DNA of 9,012 nucleotides from Patescibacteria group bacterium. Its GTDB lineage: Bacteria > Patescibacteriota > WWE3 > UBA101185 > UBA10185. The DNA lies in the NCBI GenBank assembly GCA_022710505.1, contig JAKLGS010000028.1, positions 1 through 9,012 of the forward strand, written 5' to 3'. The translations under genes were made by a program, and so were the position numbers. The notes beneath the pieces were generated by a model. The model did no database searches and was not told the origin of the DNA. It worked only from the letters and a program-made list of their open reading frames with translations. Shown in pieces: positions 1-5,534 of the stretch. Each line of letters opens with the position of its first letter. The stretch's first letter is position 1.

Positions 1-633
1 GACTCGGTTGCGGCACTTGTGCCTCGGGCTGAAATAGAAGGTGATATCGGAGATAGTCACGTGGCAATGCAAGCAAGGTTAATGAGTCAAGCTTTAAGAA
101 GATTAAGCGGGGCAATAAGCAGATCAAAATGTACTGTGGTTTTCACTAACCAGCTAAGATCAATGATTGGTGTGATGTTCGGAAATCCTGAAACTACCGC
201 CGGAGGCAAGGCTCTTAAATATTATGCTTCAATTCGAATCGATATTAGAAAAATAGGTACATTAAAAAGAGGTGAGGAGTTTTACGGTATTAGAGCAAAA
301 GCAAAGGTAGTAAAAAACAAAGTCGCTCCCCCATTTAGATCTGCAGAATTTGATATTTTATTTAACGAAGGAATTAGCAAAGAAGGTAATTTAATAGATG
401 TTGGTGTGGATTTAGGTGTTGTAAAAAAGAGCGGAGCTTGGCTTGAATTTAATGGTGAGAAAATTGGTCAAGGTAAGGATGCCGCAAGAATGTATATTAA
501 GGAAAATCCTAAGATAAGTGCAGAAATAGAAAAGGGAATAAGAAATTCTATTAAAGAAAAGAGCGATATACCTTTAAACATAGGGACAAAAGAAACCGAG
601 AAAGCTTCGATAGAAGAGACTTCGGAAGAATAA
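1..633 (+). CDS. recA: RecA recombinase, C-terminal part (5' truncated by window edge)
   Basis: RecA binds single-stranded DNA as an ATP-dependent filament, drives homologous strand exchange and triggers the SOS response. The frame is open from base 1 and gives 210 residues. It begins at the Asp-Ser that ends the Walker B strand (about residue 144 in E. coli numbering), so the P-loop half lies upstream. Visible family motifs are the EIEGDIGDSH segment, the L1 loop region, NQLR, the L2 region with GVMFGNPETT-GG, KVVKNK-APPF, and GAW...GEKIGQGKDAAR near the C-terminal domain. The last 25 or so residues are rich in Glu, Lys and Thr, with an acidic end (EETSEE), as is usual for the RecA regulatory tail. 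An internal GTG at position 19 is not a start, because conserved RecA sequence continues upstream of it. It is followed 11 bp later by recX. Identification is certain. Confidence 0.98.
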   Translation, partial: DSVAALVPRAEIEGDIGDSHVAMQARLMSQALRRLSGAISRSKCTVVFTNQLRSMIGVMFGNPETTAGGKALKYYASIRIDIRKIGTLKRGEEFYGIRAKAKVVKNKVAPPFRSAEFDILFNEGISKEGNLIDVGVDLGVVKKSGAWLEFNGEKIGQGKDAARMYIKENPKISAEIEKGIRNSIKEKSDIPLNIGTKETEKASIEETSEE

Positions 634-644
634 AATATTAAATA

Positions 645-1163
645 ATGGATTTAAATAACTTAGATAAAGCATACTCAAGGGTATATTTCAAAGTATTGAA
701 TTTTTTATCTTTTAGTAAAAGAAGCGAAAGCGAGATACTTGGTAAAATTCAAACTTACATTTTTAAAACACATCTTTCTCCAAAAGAAAAAGAGATATTA
801 AAAGACCGTGTAATTACAAATCTTAAAAGCGATGGTTATTTGACAGAATCAAACGACGAAGATTATGCCTCTTCTTATATCCAAGGATTAAAAAATTCAG
901 GTAAATCTTTCAATAAAATAAGGGTTTTAAAATTTTTATTAAAAAAGGGAATTTCAAAAGATATTATTGATGAATCTCTTTCGGAAATTGAAGATGAAGA
1001 TATTTATGAAAGTGTTTTGAAAGAAGCTGAAAAGAAGATTAAATATATTAAAGGTGAAAACAATTTTCAAAAAAAGCAAAAATTAACGACCTTTCTTTTG
1101 AGAAAAGGCTACCCCTATGAAACCGTATCTTCCGTAATTGACACTTTAACCGACTTGCAATAG
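645..1163 (+). CDS. recX: RecX regulatory protein
   Basis: RecX is a small all-helical protein that binds inside the RecA filament groove and modulates, usually restrains, RecA activity. The 172-residue product has the expected length and style. A helical first module contains a RSESEIL-type motif near residues 27-33. The central part reads DEDYASSYIQGL near residues 71-82, which corresponds to the family D-x-x-[FY]-A segment. It is followed by a K-I-R-x-x-x-F-L-L-KKGI helix around residues 91-104, and the C-terminal third holds a similar FLLRKGYPYETV segment, reflecting the three tandem helix bundles of the family. The ATG at 645 lies 11 bp after the recA stop with no clear Shine-Dalgarno, suggesting translation by coupling to recA. 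Sequence conservation in RecX is low, so the position next to recA is an important part of the call. Confidence 0.93.
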   Translation: MDLNNLDKAYSRVYFKVLNFLSFSKRSESEILGKIQTYIFKTHLSPKEKEILKDRVITNLKSDGYLTESNDEDYASSYIQGLKNSGKSFNKIRVLKFLLKKGISKDIIDESLSEIEDEDIYESVLKEAEKKIKYIKGENNFQKKQKLTTFLLRKGYPYETVSSVIDTLTDLQ

Positions 1164-1202
1164 AATTACCCTGTGGAATTTGCTATGAAAAAAGATTTTT
1201 CG

Positions 1203-1305
1203 TTTACAAATATGAATACCTTTTGTTGTTATAACGATATTTATCGGGTGTAAACCCTTTTTAAAGCAATTCCCATAAAATTTAAAACCTTGTGTAATAG
1301 GTTGG
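1203..1305 (+). promoter_or_regulatory. rny leader region with weak promoter and hairpin signals
   Basis: The 173-bp gap between recX and rny holds no gene. It contains an extended -10-like string TGTTATAAC (1227-1235), with a TTTACA upstream at 1203-1208 that is too far away (21 bp) to be a good -35. Next comes a 4-bp stem GGGT/ACCC closed by a GTAA loop of GNRA type and followed by five T (1246-1262). A second possible promoter, TTCCCA - 17 bp - TGTAAT (1270-1298), lacks the key A of the -10. The small hairpin plus T-run could be a weak terminator of recA-recX or an attenuator. A clear Shine-Dalgarno GGAGG at 1323-1327 precedes rny. None of these signals is strong alone. Confidence 0.25.
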
Positions 1306-1336
1306 ATTTATTGTTGATATATGGAGGAAATAAAAA

Positions 1337-2944
1337 ATGGATTCACTAAATATTATATTTATAGTAATGGCCCTTTTGGGTCTATCAGGGGGTTATGTTT
1401 TCTATTCCAAGAAAAGTAAAAAGGAAGAAACCCCGAAAGTAATAGAAAATTCACAGGCAGATTCTGCACCAAAGAAATTCCATGAAACAAGGATAGATGT
1501 AGAGAATGATCCTGTTGTTATGGAAGCAAAAGCCAAATCCAGAGAATTGATTGTAGAGGCGAAAGCCGAAGCTTTAAATATACAAACTAAAGCTCAAGAT
1601 CAGGCAAGGAAAATCAGGGAAGATGCTCTTGAGACCGAAAGAAAATCTATGGTGTTAAAAGCGCAAGTTGATGCTAAGGCAAGAGAACTTGAATCAAAAG
1701 CAAAAAGTCTTGTTTCAATAAAAGAAAACCTGGAAAAAAAGCAGGAGGAAATCGAGAATTTTCATAGAAAACAACAGGAAGAGATGGATAACTTTAATAG
1801 AAAACAACAGGAGGAAATTGAAAAAATAGCTTCGATGTCCAAGGAAGAAGCCCGTGATATTTTGCTTAAAAATTTGGATAAGAGTTTAGTTGAAGATAAA
1901 GCCAAAAGAATAAAAGAAAAAGAAGAAGAAATTCGAAGAGATTCTCAGGAAATGTCAAAACAAATCTTGATGGAGGCGCTGGAGTTTGGTTCTACGGATA
2001 TTGTAATAGAACACTCCACCTCAAAAATTAAACTTCCGGATGAAGATATAAAAGGAAGAATTATAGGAAAAGAGGGGAGAAATATTAGAACATTTGAAGA
2101 ATTAACAGGAGTTGATCTTGATTTGGATTCTTCACCCGGGGACATAATTGTTTCATGTTTTGATTCAGTTAGAAGGGCAGTTGCTACAGCAGCTTTAGAA
2201 AGATTAGTTGCAGACGGTAGAATTCAGCCCGCAAGAATTGAAGAAATTGTTGATCAAACTAAAAAAGAGATGGATAACATTATGTATAAGGCCGGAGATT
2301 CTTTATGCCATAAATTAGGTTTATATAATATCCCTAAAGAACTAATTCAGACGTTAGGGAAATTTAAATATAGGTTCTCTTATGGTCAGAATATGCTTGA
2401 ACACACTATGGAGACAGCCAGAATTGGTATGTACATTGCGGAAGAGCTTGGGGCAGATATAGACACAGTTAGACTCGGGTGTGTGTTTCACGATATAGGA
2501 AAAGTATTAACTGACCAAGACGGTTCTCACGTTGATCTGGGTGTTGAACTTCTTAGAAAATTTAAAATTCCCGAAGAGGCAATAAAATGTGTTGCCGAGC
2601 ACCATGATGACAGACAGACAACCATTGAATCAGCCATCGTTACACTTGCTGACCACGTTAGTGGAGCGAGGCCCGGTTCCAGAGGTGAGGATTATGAATC
2701 GTACGTAAAAAGATTAAAAGATTTGGAAGAAGCAGCAATGTCTTTTGATGGTGTAGAAAAAGCCTATGCAGTTTCAGCCGGAAGAGAAGTAAGAGTATTT
2801 GTAAAACCCGAAAAGGTTGATGATTACTCAACAGCTCTATTAGCAAAAGAAATTGCTAGAAAAATAGAACTTGAACAAAACTACCCCGGTGTAGTAAAAG
2901 TAATAGTAATAAGGGAAACCAGAGTTTCAGAAACCGCTAAATAG
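1337..2944 (+). CDS. rny: Ribonuclease Y (membrane-anchored endoribonuclease)
   Basis: RNase Y is an endoribonuclease that starts decay or processing of many mRNAs at the inner face of the membrane. The 535-residue protein has the standard architecture. An N-terminal membrane helix (residues 5-23) is followed by a long charged coiled coil (about 60-215). A KH RNA-binding domain follows, with the GXXG loop in IIGKEGRNIR (G244-K-E-G247). Last comes an HD phosphohydrolase domain with H356, the catalytic metal pair H385-D386 in FHDIGK, H398 in GSHVDLG, H422-H423 and D439 in LADHVSGARPGSR. The end VKVIVIRETR is typical. Length is close to the usual 515-525; the small excess fits an 11-residue duplication in the coiled coil. 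The ATG at 1337 is supported by GGAGG ten bases upstream and by the anchor helix right after it. A small membrane protein and ymdB follow on the same strand. Confidence 0.98.
   Translation: MDSLNIIFIVMALLGLSGGYVFYSKKSKKEETPKVIENSQADSAPKKFHETRIDVENDPVVMEAKAKSRELIVEAKAEALNIQTKAQDQARKIREDALETERKSMVLKAQVDAKARELESKAKSLVSIKENLEKKQEEIENFHRKQQEEMDNFNRKQQEEIEKIASMSKEEARDILLKNLDKSLVEDKAKRIKEKEEEIRRDSQEMSKQILMEALEFGSTDIVIEHSTSKIKLPDEDIKGRIIGKEGRNIRTFEELTGVDLDLDSSPGDIIVSCFDSVRRAVATAALERLVADGRIQPARIEEIVDQTKKEMDNIMYKAGDSLCHKLGLYNIPKELIQTLGKFKYRFSYGQNMLEHTMETARIGMYIAEELGADIDTVRLGCVFHDIGKVLTDQDGSHVDLGVELLRKFKIPEEAIKCVAEHHDDRQTTIESAIVTLADHVSGARPGSRGEDYESYVKRLKDLEEAAMSFDGVEKAYAVSAGREVRVFVKPEKVDDYSTALLAKEIARKIELEQNYPGVVKVIVIRETRVSETAK
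1757..1822 (+). repeat. 33-bp tandem duplication in rny coiled coil
   Basis: Two adjacent 33-bp units encode NFHRKQQEEMD (residues 141-151) and NFNRKQQEEIE (152-162). A degenerate preceding unit, NLEKKQEEIE (131-140), makes nearly three copies. At the DNA level the string ATAGAAAACAACAGGA is identical in both units. An 11-residue (hendecad) period is compatible with coiled-coil packing, so the duplication lengthens the rod between membrane anchor and catalytic domains without breaking it. Confidence 0.85.
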
Positions 2945-3003
2945 CCATCGGGCAGTTTTAATCTATTGGGATTAGAATATACTCGGTAGCAGAAAGGTTT
3001 TTT

Positions 3004-3216
3004 ATGTACTATATCTTAATAAGCGTATTTGCTCTGCTTATATTTATTCTTTTCATAAAGGCCCTTGGGTCCGTTATAAAAGGAATAATTACCACTGCTT
3101 TTGTGGTAGCTGTATTAGCATTTATAGTAATTATGGGTAAATCAATGAGTGAACCGATGGATGTTTTTGGTATGTATAGAGTAGATAAAATGCAAATTAC
3201 TAAGTTTGATAGGTAG
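3004..3216 (+). CDS. Small two-helix membrane protein of unknown function
   Basis: I do not recognise the family. The 70-residue product has two hydrophobic segments, about residues 2-22 and 27-45, separated by a short stretch with K19 and K26. A polar tail of about 25 residues (KSMSEPMDVFGMYRVDKMQITKFDR region) follows and ends in basic and acidic residues. By the positive-inside tendency, the two helices probably form a hairpin with the short loop inside. The start is supported by AGAAAGG at 2991-2997, six bases before the ATG. It lies 59 bp after rny and 16 bp before ymdB on the same strand, so it is probably translated from the same mRNA. A role near membrane-bound RNase Y is only a guess from position. 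The good ribosome site and tight spacing argue for a real gene rather than a chance frame. Confidence 0.68.
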   Translation: MYYILISVFALLIFILFIKALGSVIKGIITTAFVVAVLAFIVIMGKSMSEPMDVFGMYRVDKMQITKFDR

Positions 3217-3232
3217 TTAAAAAGGAATAAAA

Positions 3233-4012
3233 ATGAAAATTTTATATGTGGGAGAAATAGTTGCAAAACCCGGAAGAGAGGTAGTTAAAAAATTTTTACC
3301 GGAAATAATAAAGGAATATAAACCTGATATGGTTTTTGCAAACTGCGAAAATCTCTCGGGAGGCAGGGGAATTACAGAAGAGAAAATAGAACAAATGAGA
3401 ATGGCGGGGATAGACTACTTTACAAGCGGAGAACATATTTTTCAGGAAAAAGGAACTGAAGATTTTATAAATAATGTACCGGTTTTAAGACCTGCAAATT
3501 ATCCTGAAGGAACTCTTGGTGAAGGATACAAGATAATTGATTCAGGGAAAAACGGCAAGGTGCTTTTAATAAACTTAATGGGGTTGACTTCGTTCGGCGG
3601 GAAGAACGCTTTTTTGGATAATCCTTTTTCAAAAATAGACGAGATATTGGAAAAAACAAAAGATGAAAAAGTTGATGCAAAAATTATGGATTTTCATGCG
3701 GAAGCCACCAGCGAGAAGTATTCTATGGGTTTCTATTTAGACGGTAGAGTAGATGCCATTATAGGTACTCACACACACGTTCCAACATGCGATAACATGG
3801 TATTACCCAAAGGAACATTGTACCTTACTGATGTAGGTATGTGCGGAGCAATAGACTCGTCATTGGGCGTAAAGGTTGATATAACAATAAAAATGTTTTT
3901 AACTGCGATGAATCAAAGATTTGAGTGGGAAAATGCTGGTAGAAAAGCTTTTCGCAGTGTATTATTAGATTTACAATCAAAAAAGATTGTTAGGATAGAT
4001 AAAATAATATAA
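3233..4012 (+). CDS. ymdB: YmdB/TIGR00282-family metallophosphoesterase
   Basis: This family consists of two-metal calcineurin-like phosphoesterases; Bacillus YmdB hydrolyses cAMP-type substrates and affects biofilm and motility choice. The 259-residue protein has the family length and core motifs: the N-terminal strand G-E-I-V-A-K-P-G-R (7-15), NCEN with E39, G-E-H (66-68), RPANYPEGT (86-94), DFHAEATSEK (153-162) with H155, GTHTHVPT (178-185) with H180 and H182, and LTDVGMCG (198-205). Two expected metal ligands differ: the Asp of the family GDVVG motif is Glu8 here, and the Asn of GNH is Glu67. Both remain possible metal ligands, so the enzyme may be active with altered metal preference. 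The ATG at 3233 has AAAGGA six bases upstream. Neighbourhood with rny matches Bacillota. The substrate in this organism is not known. Confidence 0.95.
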   Translation: MKILYVGEIVAKPGREVVKKFLPEIIKEYKPDMVFANCENLSGGRGITEEKIEQMRMAGIDYFTSGEHIFQEKGTEDFINNVPVLRPANYPEGTLGEGYKIIDSGKNGKVLLINLMGLTSFGGKNAFLDNPFSKIDEILEKTKDEKVDAKIMDFHAEATSEKYSMGFYLDGRVDAIIGTHTHVPTCDNMVLPKGTLYLTDVGMCGAIDSSLGVKVDITIKMFLTAMNQRFEWENAGRKAFRSVLLDLQSKKIVRIDKII

Positions 4013-4059
4013 GTTGCCTGACCGGGCAGCAATTTACCTTTGAGAGGGGGTGTTAATAA

Positions 4060-4332
4060 ATGACAAAAATAGATTTAATTGCAAAAGTTGCAGATGTAGC
4101 AGGAATGACAAAAGTCGACGCAACAAAAGCTGTTGACGCAATCTCCGCTGCAGTAGAAAAGTCCCTATCAAAAGGTGAGAAAGTAACATGGACAGGTTTT
4201 GGTACATTTGAAGTAAGATCAAGAGCAGCAAGAATGGGAAGAAATCCTCAAACAGGGGCACCATTACACATCGCAGCAAGCAAAACTCCAGCTTTCAAAG
4301 CAGGAAAGAGCTTGAAGGATGCTGTTAAATAA
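4060..4332 (+). CDS. hup: HU-family DNA-binding protein
   Basis: HU is a small dimeric nucleoid protein that bends and compacts DNA and helps replication, repair and recombination. The 90-residue product aligns over its full length with bacterial HU. It starts with a helical dimerisation part (residues 3-38, MTKIDLIAKVAD then VDATKAVDAI). The signature W-T-G-F-G-T-F-E-V-R follows at 44-53, then the DNA-intercalating arm with R61-N62-P63 in GRNPQTG, and the end IAASKTPAFKAGKSLKDAV. The very G-rich Shine-Dalgarno GAGAGGGGGTG (4042-4052) shortly before the ATG suggests high expression, as expected for HU. The 47-bp gap from ymdB contains an imperfect hairpin (4014-4032) with only a short T-run, so read-through from ymdB is possible. 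A dedicated set of hairpins closes the gene downstream. Confidence 0.97.
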   Translation: MTKIDLIAKVADVAGMTKVDATKAVDAISAAVEKSLSKGEKVTWTGFGTFEVRSRAARMGRNPQTGAPLHIAASKTPAFKAGKSLKDAVK

Positions 4333-4363
4333 GTGATTTAACCGATGTACATTAACTTGTACA
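4324..4363 (+). repeat. Two inverted repeats at the hup 3' end
   Basis: GTTAAAT (4324-4330) and ATTTAAC (4336-4342) form a perfect 7-bp stem around loop AAGTG, and the hup stop codon lies inside it. Four bases later, TGTACA (4346-4351) and TGTACA (4358-4363) can form a 6-bp stem with loop TTAACT; each half is itself palindromic. Together with the terminator stem five bases further, this makes three consecutive hairpins. Possible roles are protection of the hup mRNA 3' end or a protein-binding site; the sequence does not decide. Confidence 0.6.
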
Positions 4364-4367
4364 CAGT

Positions 4368-4412
4368 GAAGGCTCTCCGCCGAAGGCGGAGAGCCTTCTC
4401 GTTTGCTTTTTT
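4368..4412 (+). terminator. Strong rho-independent terminator after hup
   Basis: A perfect 14-bp stem, GAAGGCTCTCCGCC (4368-4381) paired with GGCGGAGAGCCTTC (4385-4398), is closed by the triloop GAA. A T-rich tail follows (TCGTTTGC then TTTTTT at 4407-4412). The stem is GC-rich in a very AT-rich setting and lies between hup and the dnaJ promoter region. The longest T-run begins eight bases after the stem, further than ideal. There is no T-run on the opposite strand, so it acts on + strand transcripts. Confidence 0.9.
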
Positions 4413-4417
4413 ATAGA

Positions 4418-4469
4418 AAATGTTAAAATAAACAGTCGTATTTTAATAAATGTTAAAATAAAAATCGTA
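4418..4469 (+). promoter_or_regulatory. Direct-repeat tandem promoter for dnaJ (near-leaderless)
   Basis: The 15-mer AAATGTTAAAATAAA occurs at 4418-4432 and again at 4448-4462, a 30-bp period, and both copies are followed within a few bases by TCGTA. Each copy contains TGTTAAAAT, a TGn plus five-of-six -10 match (extended -10), at 4421-4429 and 4451-4459. No convincing -35 is present, as extended -10 promoters allow. The downstream copy predicts a transcript start near 4466, two or three bases before the dnaJ ATG at 4469, which has no Shine-Dalgarno. The upstream copy would start near 4436. No CIRCE-type inverted repeat (HrcA operator) is seen. Confidence 0.5.
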
Positions 4470-5386
4470 TGGCAATAGCGAAAGACTATTATGAAACTCT
4501 GGGTGTGACTAAAAACGCAACCGCAGATGAAATAAAAAAATCCTACAGAAAGCTCGCGAGAGAGCATCATCCTGATATGGTAAAAGAAAGTGACAAATCT
4601 GCCGCTGAAAAAAGATTTAAAGAAATTAATGAGGCTTATCAGGTTTTAAGCGATCCTCAAAAAAGAAAAATGTATGACCAGTTTGGAAGTGTGGGCGGAG
4701 ATTACGGACCGGGAGGTTTTTCGGATGCCGGTCAAGCCGGGCAGTGGGGTCCATTTAGTTATCAGTACTCAAGCTCGGGGGCAAATCCATTTGGCGGAAA
4801 CGGCGACTTTGACCCTTTTGATATTTTTGAAGATTTTTTTGGATTTAGAGGTTATAACTCAAGAAAACCAAGAAGAGGAAAAAATCTTTATTACGAAATG
4901 AGACTTGAATTTAAAGATATGATTTTTGGTATTGAAAGAGAAATTGATGTTGAAAGTGGAAAAGTTAAAGTAAAAATTCCTGCGGGTATGAGAGACGGTA
5001 TGGAAATTAAATTTTCTGGAAAAGGAATGCCCGGACCTGACGGAGCACCCAACGGTGATTTATATTTAACAGTTAGAGTTAGAAATATTCCAGATTTTGT
5101 AATTATGGGTGATGATATTTTATTGAATAAAGAAATCAGTATGATTGATGCGGCTTTGGGTACTATTATAGATGTTCCGGTTGTTGACGTTCAAAGTAAA
5201 GATGGACTTGGAAAGACAAAATTAAAGTTACCAAGCGGTACGCAGTACGGTTCAAGATTTTTAATAAAAGGAAAAGGTATGCCTAAACTTCATGGCAGAG
5301 GTCAGGGAAACGTTATTGTTCAAATTTTAGTTAAGGTTCCGGAAAGATTAAGTAAAAAACAAAGAGAGGCTTTGGAGAATTTTTAG
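4469..5386 (+). CDS. dnaJ: DnaJ-type co-chaperone lacking the zinc-finger domain
   Basis: DnaJ proteins deliver substrates to Hsp70 (DnaK) and stimulate its ATPase through the J domain. The 305-residue product starts with a J domain (residues 6-72) carrying the HPD motif (34-36) and the KEINEAYQVLSDPQKRKMYDQFG helix region. A Gly/Phe-rich linker (73-127) follows and ends in a DIFEDFFGF motif like that of classical DnaJ. The substrate-binding domain starts at about 138 (FGIEREIDV). The CxxCxGxG zinc-finger repeats that normally follow are absent: the sequence passes straight to KVKIPAGMRDGMEIKFSGKG. The C-terminal end (G-K-G-M-P-K-L, VKVPERLSKKQREALENF) resembles class A DnaJ. It is therefore a class B/CbpA-like or zinc-finger-deleted DnaJ. 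The ATG lacks a Shine-Dalgarno and sits just behind a putative extended -10. No dnaK or grpE is in view. Confidence 0.95.
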   Translation: MAIAKDYYETLGVTKNATADEIKKSYRKLAREHHPDMVKESDKSAAEKRFKEINEAYQVLSDPQKRKMYDQFGSVGGDYGPGGFSDAGQAGQWGPFSYQYSSSGANPFGGNGDFDPFDIFEDFFGFRGYNSRKPRRGKNLYYEMRLEFKDMIFGIEREIDVESGKVKVKIPAGMRDGMEIKFSGKGMPGPDGAPNGDLYLTVRVRNIPDFVIMGDDILLNKEISMIDAALGTIIDVPVVDVQSKDGLGKTKLKLPSGTQYGSRFLIKGKGMPKLHGRGQGNVIVQILVKVPERLSKKQREALENF

Positions 5387-5444
5387 AATTTTCTTTTCAG
5401 TAATTTTTCACTTCTATAATTTATAATTTTATTCTTCCCAAAAG

Positions 5445-5473
5445 TTGAAATGACGCTGTAATTATGCTATTCT
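5445..5473 (+). promoter_or_regulatory. Promoter of the lipoprotein gene
   Basis: TTGAAA (5445-5450, five of six -35 bases) is followed after 17 bp by TATTCT (5468-5473). A TG one base before the -10 (5465-5466) makes an extended -10. Predicted transcription starts near 5480, giving a leader of about 55 bases that contains the hairpin and Shine-Dalgarno described separately. It lies in the 148-bp gap after dnaJ, for which I see no clear terminator. Confidence 0.55.
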
Positions 5474-5500
5474 CCGATTAATTTACTGAAAAAAACAATA

Positions 5501-5528
5501 CTCGTTAAATAAACGAGAGAAAGAGGAG
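5501..5528 (+). promoter_or_regulatory. Leader hairpin and Shine-Dalgarno of the lipoprotein gene
   Basis: CTCGTT (5501-5506) and AACGAG (5512-5517) form a 6-bp stem with loop AAATA. Five bases later comes a strong Shine-Dalgarno GAGGAG (5523-5528), six bases before the ATG at 5535. The string AAACGAG recurs at 5539-5545 inside the first codons, so CTCGTT could alternatively pair across the ribosome site. The short hairpin should be favoured. A regulatory role is speculative; the ribosome site is clear. Confidence 0.5.
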
Positions 5529-5534
5529 AAGAAA

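Noticed and set aside
4014..4032. Hairpin between ymdB and hup as a terminator
   Set aside because: The stem TTGC(C)TG/CAGCAA has a bulge, is short, and is followed by only three T. It may slow polymerase but is not a convincing terminator.
4418..4469. CRISPR-like or transposon-end interpretation of the two direct repeats
   Set aside because: There are only two short AT-rich copies, no further spacer-repeat units, no inverted pair and no transposase. A duplicated promoter element fits better.
4352..4570. Minus-strand frame over the hup terminator and dnaJ start
   Set aside because: It runs through a terminator stem, the promoter repeats and the conserved dnaJ J domain, with no ribosome site or recognisable protein.
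4469..5386. CIRCE/HrcA control of dnaJ
   Set aside because: No TTAGCACTC-N9-GAGTGCTAA type inverted repeat, even degenerate, is present upstream of dnaJ.
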